This document shows, in pieces, positions 8,662 to 17,949 of a DNA stretch of 64,000 nt (its first letter is position 1; each line of letters opens with the position of its first letter). A model generated the notes under the pieces. The model searched no databases. It was not told the DNA's origin and saw nothing but the letters and a program-made list of their open reading frames with translations. Both the position numbers and the translations under genes were made by a program. The stretch covers positions 744,001 through 808,000 of the forward strand of contig CAVZAA010000005.1 in the NCBI GenBank assembly GCA_963773105.1, given 5' to 3'. Origin of the DNA: Trebonia sp963773105 (GTDB lineage: Bacteria > Actinomycetota > Actinomycetes > Streptosporangiales > Streptosporangiaceae).

Positions 8662-8738
8662 GAGACGATCATGGCACCAATTCTCTAGTTACTCAATAGG
8701 AATTGTCAGATACAGATCAGACCGTCAGCGGGTACCGA

Positions 8739-9527
8739 TCAGACCGGCAGGCCGTGAACCACGGTGAACACGCGCCGGAAGGGGAAGATGGTGCCGAACG
8801 ACTGGGGTTTGTAGACCGGCCGGAGGCGCTCCGCGTACTCGGCCAAGAACTCCTTCGCCTCCTCCTCAGCGAGTGCCGCGAGCACCGGCCGGAGCGTCGT
8901 GCCCTTGGTCCACTCGACCACCGGGTCCGCGCCCGGCAGGACGTGCAGGTAGCTGGTCTCCCAGGCGTCCACCGCATAGCCGGGCCGGGCGAGCAGGTCC
9001 ACGTACTCGGCCGGTTCACCCGCCTGCCGGTTGAGTTGCACTTCCGCCAGCCGCGCCCGCCAGCGCGGCGACTCCGCCAGCTCGCGGACGATTGCGTGGC
9101 TGGGCTGGTCGAAGTTGCCCGGGAGCTGGAAGGCGAGCCAGCCGCCGGGGGCGAGCAGATCGGCCCAGTCGAGCAGTAGCCGCTGGTGGCCTGGCACCCA
9201 TTGCAGCACGGCGTTGCAGACGAGCACGTCGACCGGACGGGCGGGCCGCCAGCCCCAGACGTCGCCGAGCTCGAACGTGAGGTTCGCGGCGGCCGGCGCG
9301 GCCTGCTCGGTCGCGGCGGCGATCATCTCCCGCGAGTTGTCCACGCCGACAACCGTCGCGCCCGGCCAGCGCTGCGCTAGAACCGCGGTGAGGTTGCCCG
9401 GCCCGCAGCCGAGGTCGGCCACGTAGCCGGGATCGGTCGCGCCGATCTGCGCGATCAGGTCGAAGAACGGACGCGACCGCTCGCCGCCGAACCGCAGGTA
9501 CTGCCCCGCATCCCAGATGTCTGCCAT
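8739..9527 (-). CDS. tam: Trans-aconitate 2-methyltransferase
   Basis: A class I SAM-dependent methyltransferase of about 262 residues. Motif I is VADLGCGPGNLT, and the acidic motif II is VVGVDNSREM. The N-terminal signature (WDAGQYLRFGGERSRPFFDL) is the one seen in Tam proteins. The start is the ATG preceded by GGAG, 15 codons inside the longest open frame. Tam esterifies trans-aconitate, a spontaneous by-product that inhibits aconitase. The gene is divergent from a MarR regulator, with repeated palindromes between them, so it is probably controlled by that regulator. Confidence 0.9.
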   Translation of the reverse strand: MADIWDAGQYLRFGGERSRPFFDLIAQIGATDPGYVADLGCGPGNLTAVLAQRWPGATVVGVDNSREMIAAATEQAAPAAANLTFELGDVWGWRPARPVDVLVCNAVLQWVPGHQRLLLDWADLLAPGGWLAFQLPGNFDQPSHAIVRELAESPRWRARLAEVQLNRQAGEPAEYVDLLARPGYAVDAWETSYLHVLPGADPVVEWTKGTTLRPVLAALAEEEAKEFLAEYAERLRPVYKPQSFGTIFPFRRVFTVVHGLPV

Positions 9528-9567
9528 GCGCTGCTCCGTTCTCAGCATCGAGACAATGAGTGACGAC

Positions 9568-9623
9568 ATCAAGAATCTTGATATCGAGACATTGATATCT
9601 CATCAAGCATCTCGACGTCAAGA
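9568..9623. promoter_or_regulatory. MarR-type operator array between tam and marR
   Basis: ATCAAGA-A-TCTTGAT at 9568-9582 is a perfect inverted repeat. Overlapping it at 9576-9589 is TCTTGATATCGAGA (one mismatch), and TCTCGACGTCAAGA follows at 9610-9623 (one mismatch). Together they define a TCTYGAnnTCRAGA-like site repeated three times in the divergent intergenic region, the arrangement expected for MarR autoregulation plus control of tam. Confidence 0.65.
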
Positions 9624-9637
9624 GATAGGCTAGGGTC

Positions 9638-10195
9638 ATGGGCCGACTTACGGACGAGGAGCAGGCCGACCGGGCGGCGGCCGGGCCGGGCGCTCCGCCG
9701 CGCGATGAGGTCGATGACCTCATCGCGGCCTGGCGGCAGCAGCGGCCGGATCTCGACGTAACCCCGCTGGAGGTGCTGAGCCGGGTCTCGCGGCTGGCCA
9801 GGCACCTGGACATCGCCCGGCGGGGCGCGTTCGCCGCGCACGGCCTGGAGTCGTGGGAGTTCGACGTCCTGTCCGCCCTGCGCCGGGCGGGTCCGCCGTT
9901 CCAGCTGACCCCGGGCGCCCTGCTCCGGGCGACCCTGGTCACCTCCGGCACGATGACCAACAGGATCGACCGGCTCGCCTCGGCCGGACTCGTCTACCGC
10001 GAGCCCGACCCGAGCGACCGCCGCGGCGTCCTGGTCACGCTCTCCGACCGCGGCCGGACCGTCGTCGACGCCGCTCTGACCGACCTGCTCGACCGCGAGG
10101 AGGCCCTGCTGGCCGGCCTCAGCGACGACCAGCGACCCGTTCTGGCAGACCTGCTGCGCACCCTCCTGGTGCCATTCGACGCCGCCGATCAGTAG
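9638..10195 (+). CDS. MarR family transcriptional regulator
   Basis: A 185-residue winged-helix regulator. Typical MarR features are the dimerising N-terminal helix (about 40-65), the recognition helix in TSGTMTNRIDRLASAGLV, and the wing REPDPSDRRGVLVTLS (about 125-140). The ATG has no Shine-Dalgarno; a -10-like TAGGCT lies 6 nt upstream (9626-9631), suggesting a leaderless message. It is divergent from tam and separated from it by an array of matching palindromes, its likely operator. The effector is unknown; an aconitate-like acid or a phenolic compound would fit. Confidence 0.9.
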   Translation: MGRLTDEEQADRAAAGPGAPPRDEVDDLIAAWRQQRPDLDVTPLEVLSRVSRLARHLDIARRGAFAAHGLESWEFDVLSALRRAGPPFQLTPGALLRATLVTSGTMTNRIDRLASAGLVYREPDPSDRRGVLVTLSDRGRTVVDAALTDLLDREEALLAGLSDDQRPVLADLLRTLLVPFDAADQ

Positions 10196-10279
10196 GTCGG
10201 CGACCGGACGGTCGGACCATGGCCACACGAGCGCCGCCGACCTGGCCTGGCCGTGGAATGGCCTAGCCTTGAAGTCGAT

Positions 10280-12146
10280 ATGGCGCATCTTCTTGGGGCT
10301 GAGGCCCTTCATCTTGAGTTCCCGACGAAGGTCGTCTTCGATTCCGTGACGCTGGGGCTGAACGAGGGCGACCGGGTCGGGATCGTGGGCAGGAACGGGG
10401 ACGGCAAGTCCACCCTGCTCGCCATGCTCGCCGGGCGGCTGCAGCCCGACTCCGGCCGGGTCACCGTCCGCGGCGGGGTGCGGGTGGGCGTGCTCGGCCA
10501 GGCCGACGCCCTGGACGACGCGCTCACGGTCGCGCGACGCGGTCGTCGGCGATACGCCCGAGCACGTGTGGGCAGGCGACGCTCGCGCGCGGGACGTGAT
10601 CCGCGGCCTGCTGGCCGATGTCTCCTGGGACGCGCCGGTCGGCACGCTCAGCGGCGGACAGCGCCGCCGCGTCGAGCTGGCCGGGCTGCTCACCGGAGAC
10701 TGGGATGTCCTGCTGCTCGACGAGCCGACCAACCACCTGGACGTCGAGGCGATCACCTGGCTCGCGGGTCACCTGAAGAGGCGCTGGGCGCCCAGCGCAG
10801 GCGGGCTCGTCGTGGTCACCCACGATCGCTGGTTCCTTGACGAGGTGTGCACCGCCACCTGGGAGGTTCACGACCGGATCGTAGAGCCGTTCGAAGGCGG
10901 CTACGCCGCGTACATCCTGCAGCGGGTTGAGCGCGACCGGATGGCCGCCTCCTCGGAGGCGAAGCGGCAGAACCTCGCGCGCAAGGAACTCGCCTGGCTG
11001 CGGCGCGGCGCGCCCGCCCGCACGTCCAAGCCCAAGTTCCGCATCGATGCGGCCAACGAGCTCATCGCCGACGTGCCGGAGATCCGCGACAAGGTGTCGC
11101 TGCAGTCGCTGGCCGTCGCGCGGCTCGGCAAGGACGTCGTTGACCTGCTCGACGCCTCGGTCGACTACGACGGCAAGCAGGTGCTGCGCGACGTTGAGTG
11201 GCGGATCGCGCCCGGCGAGCGGACCGGCATCCTCGGCGTCAACGGGGCAGGCAAGTCCACCCTGCTTGGCCTGATCGCGGGGACCGTGCTGCCTACCGCG
11301 GGCACGGTCAAGCGCGGCAAGACGGTCAGGATCGCCACCCTGGCACAGCGCATCGGCGAGCTCGAGGATCACCTCGACGAGCCCGTGCGCGAGGTCCTGG
11401 GCGGCCTGCGCACCAGCTACACCCTCGGCTCCGGGTCAAAGACTCAGGAGCTGACCCCCACCCAGCTGCTGGAACGCCTCGGCTTCTCCACCGCGCAGTT
11501 GTCGACTCCGGTGAAGGATCTGTCCGGCGGACAGCAGCGCCGTCTGCAGCTCCTGCTGATCCTGCTCGACCAGCCGAACGTGCTCATTCTTGACGAGCCG
11601 ACCAACGACCTCGACACCGACATGCTCGCGGTGATCGAGGACCTGCTGGACTCCTGGCCGGGGACGCTCGTCGTGGTGTCGCATGACCGCTATTTCATCG
11701 AGCGCGTCACCGACCAGCAGTACGCGATCCTCCGCAGCCAGCTGCGGCACCTGCCCGGCGGCGTCGACGAGTACCTGCGGCTGCGGGGGGCGGAGTCGGC
11801 GGCGGGAATCACCGGGACCCCCGCCTCCGTCAGGACCGCTGCCCCGGCCGGCAAGTACGTCTCGGCCGGGTCGGCCGCGGCGGGGGGCAGCGCCCCGGCC
11901 AAGACCGAAACTGCGCCCGCGCTCAGCGGGGCCGCGCTTCGGGACGCGCAGAAGGAGGTCGCCTCCGTCGAGCGCCGCATGAGTAAACTGGCCGACCAGA
12001 TCAACGACGCCAAGAACGCGCTTGCCACGCATGACCACTCCGACTACCAGGGCCTCAGCAAGCGGATGAAGGAGATCGCGGCGCTCGAGGCCGACGTCGA
12101 GGCGCTCGAGGAACGCTGGTTCGAGCTCACGGAAGCGCTCGGTTAG
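10280..12146 (+). CDS. ABC-F ATPase (Uup/EttA-like), interrupted by one frameshift
   Basis: A soluble tandem ABC ATPase without membrane domains. Cassette 1 has Walker A GRNGDGKST, signature LSGGQRRR and Walker B DVLLLDEPTNHLD. Cassette 2 has GVNGAGKST, LSGGQQRR and VLILDEPTNDLD. A C-terminal coiled coil rich in Lys/Glu follows. The ATG at 10280 has TAGCCT 10 nt upstream and no Shine-Dalgarno. The first cassette loses frame near 10535: the next frame (+1) restores a family-like stretch leading into HVWAGDARARDVI. All catalytic motifs are otherwise intact, so a one-base insertion error is more likely than a true pseudogene. ABC-F proteins act on the ribosome in translation quality control or antibiotic protection. 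Confidence 0.85.
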
Positions 12147-12192
12147 AGTCCAGGTAAGCCGGCCTTACGCAGGCGGGAAACAAAGCGGGCGA

Positions 12193-13140
12193 TCAGCGCG
12201 CGACCAGCGACGCCCCGGGGACCGCACCGGTCGCCTTCGCCACCGTCCGGCAGACACCGGCACTCGACAGGGCGACCGCGAGGTCGCTCGCGTGGCGCTC
12301 GTCCCTGGCCAGGAAGAAGCAGGTCGGCCCGGAGCCGGAGACCAGCGCGCCGAGCGCGCCGAACTCCCGGCCCGCGGCCAGCGTCTTGCGCAGCGCGGGG
12401 AACATCGCCAGGGCCGGGGCCTGCAGATCGTTGCTGAGCGCCGCGCCGAGCCGCGCCGCGTCGCCGGCCCGGAGGGCCGACATCAGATCCGCGCTGAGCT
12501 CCGGTTCGCCGACCGCCTCGCCGCCGCGCAGCCGGTCGAGCGTCCCGTAGACGGCCGGGGTTGACAGGTGCCCCTCGGCGAACGCGAGCACCCAGTGGTA
12601 AGCGGCGGGGGCGACGAGCGCCTGGGTGAGCTGCTCGCCCCGGCCGCGACCGACCGCGGTCCCGCCGAGCACCGCGAACGCCACGTCGCTGCCGACCCGA
12701 CCGGCCACCTCGCACAGTTCCTGCTGCGAGAGTTCCGCCTGCCAGAGAGCGTTGCAGGCGACCAGCGCGGCGGCGGCGTCCGCGCTGCCGCCGGCCAGAC
12801 CCCCCGCCACCGGTATCCGCTTGCGGATCGCGACCGCCACTCCACCCCGTCCGGCCGGGCCCGAGTCGGGCGCCGCGCCATCGCGGGCGACGATCGCCTC
12901 GCGGAGCGCGCGGACCGCGCGCAGGGCCAGGTTGTCCCCGTCGGCGGGCACGTGGTGGGCGCCCTCGCCGGCCACGGTCACGCTGTCCGCCCCGGCGGCG
13001 ACGACGGTCACCTCGTCGAAGAGCGAGATCGCGTGGAAGACGGTCACCAGACCGTGGTAGCCGTCGGTCCGCAGCGGCCCCACCGCGAGCTGAAGGTTGA
13101 TCTTCGCAGGCACCCGCGCAGTCAGACTAGTCACAGTCAC
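12193..13140 (-). CDS. ispE: 4-diphosphocytidyl-2-C-methyl-D-erythritol kinase
   Basis: A GHMP-family kinase of 315 residues, the fourth step of the MEP isoprenoid pathway. The ATP-binding GHMP loop PVAGGLAGGSADAAA lies at about 110-124, the N-terminal PAKINLQLAVG motif at about 11-21, and the C-terminal GALVSGSGPTCF at about 268-279. It closes the metG-tatD-rsmA-ispE run and starts 6 bp after the rsmA stop. It is convergent with the ABC-F gene. Confidence 0.95.
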   Translation of the reverse strand: MTVTSLTARVPAKINLQLAVGPLRTDGYHGLVTVFHAISLFDEVTVVAAGADSVTVAGEGAHHVPADGDNLALRAVRALREAIVARDGAAPDSGPAGRGGVAVAIRKRIPVAGGLAGGSADAAAALVACNALWQAELSQQELCEVAGRVGSDVAFAVLGGTAVGRGRGEQLTQALVAPAAYHWVLAFAEGHLSTPAVYGTLDRLRGGEAVGEPELSADLMSALRAGDAARLGAALSNDLQAPALAMFPALRKTLAAGREFGALGALVSGSGPTCFFLARDERHASDLAVALSSAGVCRTVAKATGAVPGASLVAR

Positions 13141-13146
13141 CGAAGC

Positions 13147-14043
13147 CTACTTTGTGCCGATCTCAGCCCGGGCCTGGGCTATCCGGGCGAAGTCGGCGAT
13201 CGGGAGTGACTCGCCGCGCGCGGACGGGTCGATGCCCGCGGCGCGAAGCAGGCGTTCCGCCTCGGGCGGCGAGCCCGCCCAGGTCGCCAGGGCGGCGCGC
13301 AGGGTCTTGCGGCGCTGGCCGAAGGCGGCGTCGATGACGGCGAAGACCTCGGCCCGGGTCGCGGTCGTGGCCGGGGCGGCGTGCCTGGTGAAGGCGACCA
13401 GCTTGGAGTCCACGTTCGGCATCGGCCAGAAGACGGTGCGGGGGACGTTGCCCGTAGGCCGGGCCGAGGCGTACCAGGCGAGCTTGGCCGACGGCGTGCC
13501 GTACACCCGGCTGCCCGGCCCGGCGCACATCCGGTCCGCCACCTCGGCCTGCACCATCACGATCCCGCGCTCCAGCGAGGGCAGCGCCGCCAGCAGGTTG
13601 AGCAGCACCGGCACGGCCACGTTGTAGGGCAGGTTCGCGGCCAGCACCGTCGGCTTGCCCACCTCGGCCTCCCCCACCGCGAGCGCATCGGCTGCCACAA
13701 CGTCGACCAGCCGGGAGAACTCGGGCGTCCGGTCGGCAATTGTCCTGGGGAGCTCGGCCGCCAGCACCGGATCGATCTCCACCGCCACCAGCCGCGCGTC
13801 GCCGGCCCCGACGGCGGCCTCAAGCAGGGCTAGCGTGAGCGAACCGAGACCCGGCCCGACCTCGAGGATCACGTCCCCGCGGCGGACCCCGGCGAGCGCG
13901 GCAATCTGCCGCACGGTCCCATGCTCGATCACGAAGTTCTGTCCCAGCTTCTTCGTCGGCCGCACGTCGAGCCTGCCCGCCAGGCCCCGGATGTCGCCGG
14001 CGCCGAGGAGCCGGATCGCCGGACCGCTACCAGGCGAAGACAC
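13147..14043 (-). CDS. rsmA: 16S rRNA (adenine1518/1519-N6)-dimethyltransferase
   Basis: RsmA/KsgA family, 298 residues. N-terminal KKLGQNFV motif, SAM-binding ILEVGPGLGSLT (about 59-70) and catalytic motif IV NLPYNVAVP (about 136-144) are all present. It dimethylates two adjacent adenines in the 3' minor domain of 16S rRNA. The GTG start overlaps the end of tatD by 17 bp. In many actinobacteria rpfB lies between tatD and this gene; here it is absent. Confidence 0.95.
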   Translation of the reverse strand: MSSPGSGPAIRLLGAGDIRGLAGRLDVRPTKKLGQNFVIEHGTVRQIAALAGVRRGDVILEVGPGLGSLTLALLEAAVGAGDARLVAVEIDPVLAAELPRTIADRTPEFSRLVDVVAADALAVGEAEVGKPTVLAANLPYNVAVPVLLNLLAALPSLERGIVMVQAEVADRMCAGPGSRVYGTPSAKLAWYASARPTGNVPRTVFWPMPNVDSKLVAFTRHAAPATTATRAEVFAVIDAAFGQRRKTLRAALATWAGSPPEAERLLRAAGIDPSARGESLPIADFARIAQARAEIGTK

Positions 14044-14872
14044 GGGCGCCGGTGGACTGGAGGGTGGCGCAGAAGTCGGAGACGTCCAGGTCCTTCAGCT
14101 CCGCCAGGAAGCGGATCGTGTACGCGGTCATCGCAGGCGAGTTCGGCTTGCCCCGGTGCGGGACCGGGGTCAGGTAGGGGGCGTCGGTCTCCGCCAGCAT
14201 CAGCTCCGCGGGCGCGACCAACGCCGCCTCGCGCAGGGCATCAGCGTTCTTGAAGGTCACGTTCCCGGCGAAGCTCATCACGTACCCGGCCTCGGCGCAC
14301 TGCGCCGCCATGGCCGCATCTCCGGAGAAACAGTGGAAGATCACGCTATAGGGCGGCCACGGACCGGTCTCGGCCAAGATCGACAGCACGTCCGCGTGCG
14401 CCTCGCGATCGTGGATCATCAGCGCCTTCCCGGTCCGCCGGGCGATCTCGATGTGCGCGCGGAACCAATCGCGCTGCACGGCCGGGTCCGACCAGTCCCG
14501 GTAGTAGTCGAGACCGGTCTCCCCGATCGCCACCACCCGCGGCGACTGCGCCAGCGCGGAAAGCTCGGCCAGCACCTCATCCCGTCGGCCGTCCACGGCC
14601 GAGGTCTCGTTCGGGTGGATCGCCACCGCCGCGTACACCTCGGCGTACTCGTCGGCGCAGGAGACCGACCAGCGGGACGACGGCAGGTCGCACCCGACGT
14701 TGACCACCCGGCCGATACCCGACGCCCGCGCCGCCGCCAGCACGCCGTCGACCGGCAGCTCCATGATGTCCATGTGGGTGTGGCTGTCGAAGCCGCCCGG
14801 CTCCGGGAGGCGCACCTCACCGGAGCCAGCGGACGCTACAGGCGAAGCCACGCTACCGTTCGGGCTAATCAT
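14027..14872 (-). CDS. tatD: TatD family metal-dependent DNase/hydrolase
   Basis: A TIM-barrel amidohydrolase of about 281 residues. Metal ligands include the HTH pair in FDSHTHMD (about 29-36), Glu in AIGETGLDYY, His in HDREAHAD, His in VIFHCFSGD, and Asp in LAETDAPYL. The chosen ATG lies inside the stop region of metG (8-bp overlap), which gives translational coupling and is better placed than the longer open frame. TatD proteins have 3'-5' exonuclease activity in DNA repair or turnover. Confidence 0.93.
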   Translation of the reverse strand: MISPNGSVASPVASAGSGEVRLPEPGGFDSHTHMDIMELPVDGVLAAARASGIGRVVNVGCDLPSSRWSVSCADEYAEVYAAVAIHPNETSAVDGRRDEVLAELSALAQSPRVVAIGETGLDYYRDWSDPAVQRDWFRAHIEIARRTGKALMIHDREAHADVLSILAETGPWPPYSVIFHCFSGDAAMAAQCAEAGYVMSFAGNVTFKNADALREAALVAPAELMLAETDAPYLTPVPHRGKPNSPAMTAYTIRFLAELKDLDVSDFCATLQSTGARVFAW

Positions 14873-16703
14873 TGCCTTGCAGCCGGGCGACTTCCTCATC
14901 AACCACGGACTGGTCGAGCTTCGTGAACAGCGGGGCGGGGACGGCCAGCGGCGTGCCCGCCGCGATCGGCCGCGATTCCCAGCGGAAGGACGAGTCGTAC
15001 GACCCGGTGATCACCGGGTAGGACGGTCCGCCCTCCTCGTCCACCGTCTCGATCCGAGGCATTCCGGACCATTCGCCGGTGCCGCCGAGCATCTCGTAGA
15101 CCGCCTGCGACGAGCGCGGCAGGAACGGGGTGAGCATCGTCTTGGCGTCCGCCACCGCCTGCAGGGTCACGTGCAGGATGGTCTTCATCCGCTCCGGGTC
15201 CGACTCGCGGAGCTTCCACGGTGCCTGCTCGGAGAAGTACTTGTTGACCTCGGCCACCGCGTGCATCGCCTCGTTGACCCCGGCCTTGAACCGCGAGTGC
15301 CCGAGCTCGTCGCCCACCTTGGCGAACGCATCGCGGGTGGTGGTGAGCAACTCGTGGTCGGCGTCCGTCAGCGTGCCCGCGGCTGGGATCGAGCCGACGT
15401 AGCGGGCCGCGAACGAGACCGCCCGATTGACCAGGTTTCCCCAGGTCGCGACCAGCTCGTCGTTGTTCCGCCGGACGAACTCGCTCCAGGTGAAGTCGGT
15501 GTCGTGGGTCTCCGGGCCGGCCACCGCCACGTAGTACCGCAGCGCGTCCACGTCGTAGCGGGCCAGGAAGTCCCGCACGTAGATCACGACCTGGCGCGAG
15601 GACGAGAACTTGCGGCCCTCCATCGTCAGGTACTCGCTGCTCACGACCTCGGTCGGGAGGTCGAGGCGTCCGAGCACACCGGGGGTGCCCCCCTTCGCGC
15701 CCAGGCCGTCGTAGCCGAGCAGCATCGCCGGCCAGATCTCCGAGTGGAAGACGATGTTGTCCTTGCCCATGAAGTAGTACGCCTCGGCGTTGCCGTCGTT
15801 CCACCAGGCGCTCCAGGCGTCCGGGTCGCCCGACCTGCGTGCCCACTCGATGGACGCCGACAGGTAGCCGATCACCGCGTCGAACCAGACGTAGATCCGC
15901 TTGTCGGACCGGTCGCTCCAGCCGTCCAGCGGCACCGGGACGCCCCAGTCGAGGTCGCGGGTGATCGCCCGGGGCTGGAGGTCGTCCAGCAGGTTGAGCG
16001 AGAACTTGAGCACGTTCGGCCGCCACTGCCCCGACTTGGACTGCAGCCAGGACCCGAGGGCCTCGGTGAACGCGGACAGGTCGAGGAAGTAGTGCTCCTG
16101 GTCGACGAAGATCGGGGTCTCCCCGTTGATCCGCGACCTCGGGTTGATCAGATCGGTCGGGTCGAGCTGGTTGCCGCAGTTGTCGCACTGGTCGCCGCGA
16201 GCGCTCGGGTAGCTGCAGATCGGGCAGGTGCCCTCGATGTAGCGGTCGGGCAGGGTGCGGCCGGTAGACGGCGAGATCGCGCCGAGCGTGGTCTTGGGGA
16301 AGATGTACCCGTTGTTGAGCAGGGTCTTGAACATCTCCTGCACGACCGCGTAGTGGTTGCGGGTCGTGGTCCTGGTGAACAGGTCGTAGGTCATGCCCAG
16401 GTTGGCCAGGTCATGCCCGATGACCCCGTTGTAGCGGTCCGCGAGCTCGCGGGCGGACACGCCCTCCTTGTCCGCCTGGACCTGGATCGGGGTGCCGTGC
16501 TCGTCGGTGCCGGAGACCATCAGCACCTTGTTGCCCGCCATCCGCTGGTACCGGCTGAACATGTCACTCGGCAGCGCGAAGCCGGAGACGTGGCCGATAT
16601 GCCGCGGGCCGTTGGCGTAGGGCCAGGCCGGCGCGGTCAATATGTGTCGGGGGGCTCCGGGGGGCCCGTCCCCCCGGGAGAGAGCTGTGGTGGCGGATGG
16701 CAT
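14865..16703 (-). CDS. metG: Methionyl-tRNA synthetase
   Basis: A 612-residue class I synthetase. The HIGH motif is in PRHIGHVSG (about 33-41). A zinc knuckle with four Cys lies at about 150-170 (CPICSYPS and CDNCGNQL). The KMSKS-equivalent loop is FSSSRQVV (about 370). The anticodon-binding helical domain has the usual WKLRESDPERM segment. No C-terminal EMAP domain is present. It leads the metG-tatD-rsmA-ispE operon. The start ATG lies 3 bp from the end of the GT2 gene, which is transcribed in the same direction upstream. Confidence 0.95.
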   Translation of the reverse strand: MPSATTALSRGDGPPGAPRHILTAPAWPYANGPRHIGHVSGFALPSDMFSRYQRMAGNKVLMVSGTDEHGTPIQVQADKEGVSARELADRYNGVIGHDLANLGMTYDLFTRTTTRNHYAVVQEMFKTLLNNGYIFPKTTLGAISPSTGRTLPDRYIEGTCPICSYPSARGDQCDNCGNQLDPTDLINPRSRINGETPIFVDQEHYFLDLSAFTEALGSWLQSKSGQWRPNVLKFSLNLLDDLQPRAITRDLDWGVPVPLDGWSDRSDKRIYVWFDAVIGYLSASIEWARRSGDPDAWSAWWNDGNAEAYYFMGKDNIVFHSEIWPAMLLGYDGLGAKGGTPGVLGRLDLPTEVVSSEYLTMEGRKFSSSRQVVIYVRDFLARYDVDALRYYVAVAGPETHDTDFTWSEFVRRNNDELVATWGNLVNRAVSFAARYVGSIPAAGTLTDADHELLTTTRDAFAKVGDELGHSRFKAGVNEAMHAVAEVNKYFSEQAPWKLRESDPERMKTILHVTLQAVADAKTMLTPFLPRSSQAVYEMLGGTGEWSGMPRIETVDEEGGPSYPVITGSYDSSFRWESRPIAAGTPLAVPAPLFTKLDQSVVDEEVARLQGND

Positions 16704-16705
16704 GA

Positions 16706-17932
16706 CTAAAGCCTACGGGCAGTGGCGTGGTCGTCGCTTACATTAAGCTCCGCCTTCGCGCCGACCGGCGTGGGCTTGTTCTGCTTGATGCCGAGGATCG
16801 ACAGGAAGAACGTGCCCAGGATCAGCTGGCAGCTCAGCACCAGCGCGGTCACCGACGGCACCATGAGCCGAAGCTCGTGCTCGTAGTTGAGGTGGCCGAA
16901 CGAGTACCCGTCCCAGTAGAGCAGCGAGAAGATCAGGCCGATGAGGCCGGCCAGGCCGACCGCCGCGCCGACCAGCAGGCCGCGCTCGAGCGAGAGCTTG
17001 CCCAGCAGCCGCTGCACCTTCTGCTCCTCCGGCAGGAATCCCTCCGCACCCGCGTAGACATGGGTGAACAGCCAGAAGAGGATCGCCTGGAAGCCGATGT
17101 CGACCGCGGCGCCGCAGGCGACGAGGGTGTCCACGTCGAAGGAGACGCCGCCGATCTTGAGCGGGCCCGCCGCGACGGCCGCGCCGAACCCGAGGCCGAC
17201 GATGAGCAAGATGAGTCCGGGATACAGGAACAGCCAGGTGGGGCTGAACAGCATCAGGAACCGCAGGTGCCGCCAGCCGTCGCGCCAGGTGTTCAGGTGC
17301 GGCGGGCGGCTGCGGCCGTCCTTGACCAGGGTGGTCGGGACCTCGGTGATCTTCAGGCGCGCGAGGGCGGCCTTCACGATCATCTCGGAGGCGAACTCCA
17401 TGCCGGTCGCCTGCAGGCCCAGGTTGATAGCGCTGTCCCGCCGGAAGCCGCGCAGGCCGCAGTTGAAATCGCCGATGTTGGAGTGGAAGAACAGCCGGCC
17501 GATGAAGGAGAGCACCGGGGTGCCCAGGTAGCGGTGCAGCGGCGGCATCGCGCCCGGCGCGATGCCGCCCTTGAAGCGGTTGCCCATCACCAGATCGGCG
17601 CCGTTGCGCAGCTCGGTCACGAACGGCATCAGGTTGCTGAAGTCGTAGCTGTCGTCGGCGTCGCCCATGATCACGAACTCGCCGCGGGCGGCCAGAATGC
17701 CGCCCATGAGGGCGTTGCCGTACCCCTTCTCGCTGACCGGTACGACGCGCGCGCCCGCGTCGGCCGCGAGCTGCTGGCTGCCGTCGGTGGAGCCGTTGTC
17801 CGCCAGCACCACCTCGCCGTTGACCCCGCTGTCGGCGAGGAATTTGACCGCCTTGGTCACGCAGGTGGCCACGGTCTCTGCCTCGTTGAGGCAGGGCATC
17901 ACGACGGTCAGCTCCACGTGGACTCCGTTCAC
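16706..17932 (-). CDS. GT2 glycosyltransferase (polyprenol-phosphate sugar synthase type) with C-terminal membrane domain
   Basis: A 408-residue protein. The N-terminal GT-A domain (about 7-230) has TVVMPCLNEAETV, the first acidic motif VVLADNGSTDGS, and the DXD-like MGDADDSYDF. Four or five transmembrane helices follow (about 235-390). This matches DPMS/GtrB-like enzymes that load a sugar from a nucleotide donor onto polyprenol phosphate. Such a donor would feed membrane mannosyltransferases such as the GT39-like gene and PMT nearby; that link is inference. It is divergent from the GT39-like gene with a gap of only 17 bp. Confidence 0.88.
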   Translation of the reverse strand: MNGVHVELTVVMPCLNEAETVATCVTKAVKFLADSGVNGEVVLADNGSTDGSQQLAADAGARVVPVSEKGYGNALMGGILAARGEFVIMGDADDSYDFSNLMPFVTELRNGADLVMGNRFKGGIAPGAMPPLHRYLGTPVLSFIGRLFFHSNIGDFNCGLRGFRRDSAINLGLQATGMEFASEMIVKAALARLKITEVPTTLVKDGRSRPPHLNTWRDGWRHLRFLMLFSPTWLFLYPGLILLIVGLGFGAAVAAGPLKIGGVSFDVDTLVACGAAVDIGFQAILFWLFTHVYAGAEGFLPEEQKVQRLLGKLSLERGLLVGAAVGLAGLIGLIFSLLYWDGYSFGHLNYEHELRLMVPSVTALVLSCQLILGTFFLSILGIKQNKPTPVGAKAELNVSDDHATARRL

Positions 17933-17949
17933 CGTTTACCTTTTACACC

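Noticed and set aside
14700..16709. 669-residue open frame on the plus strand
   Set aside because: It is the antisense of metG and tatD: Arg/Gly/Val-rich, with no family motif and no ribosome site.
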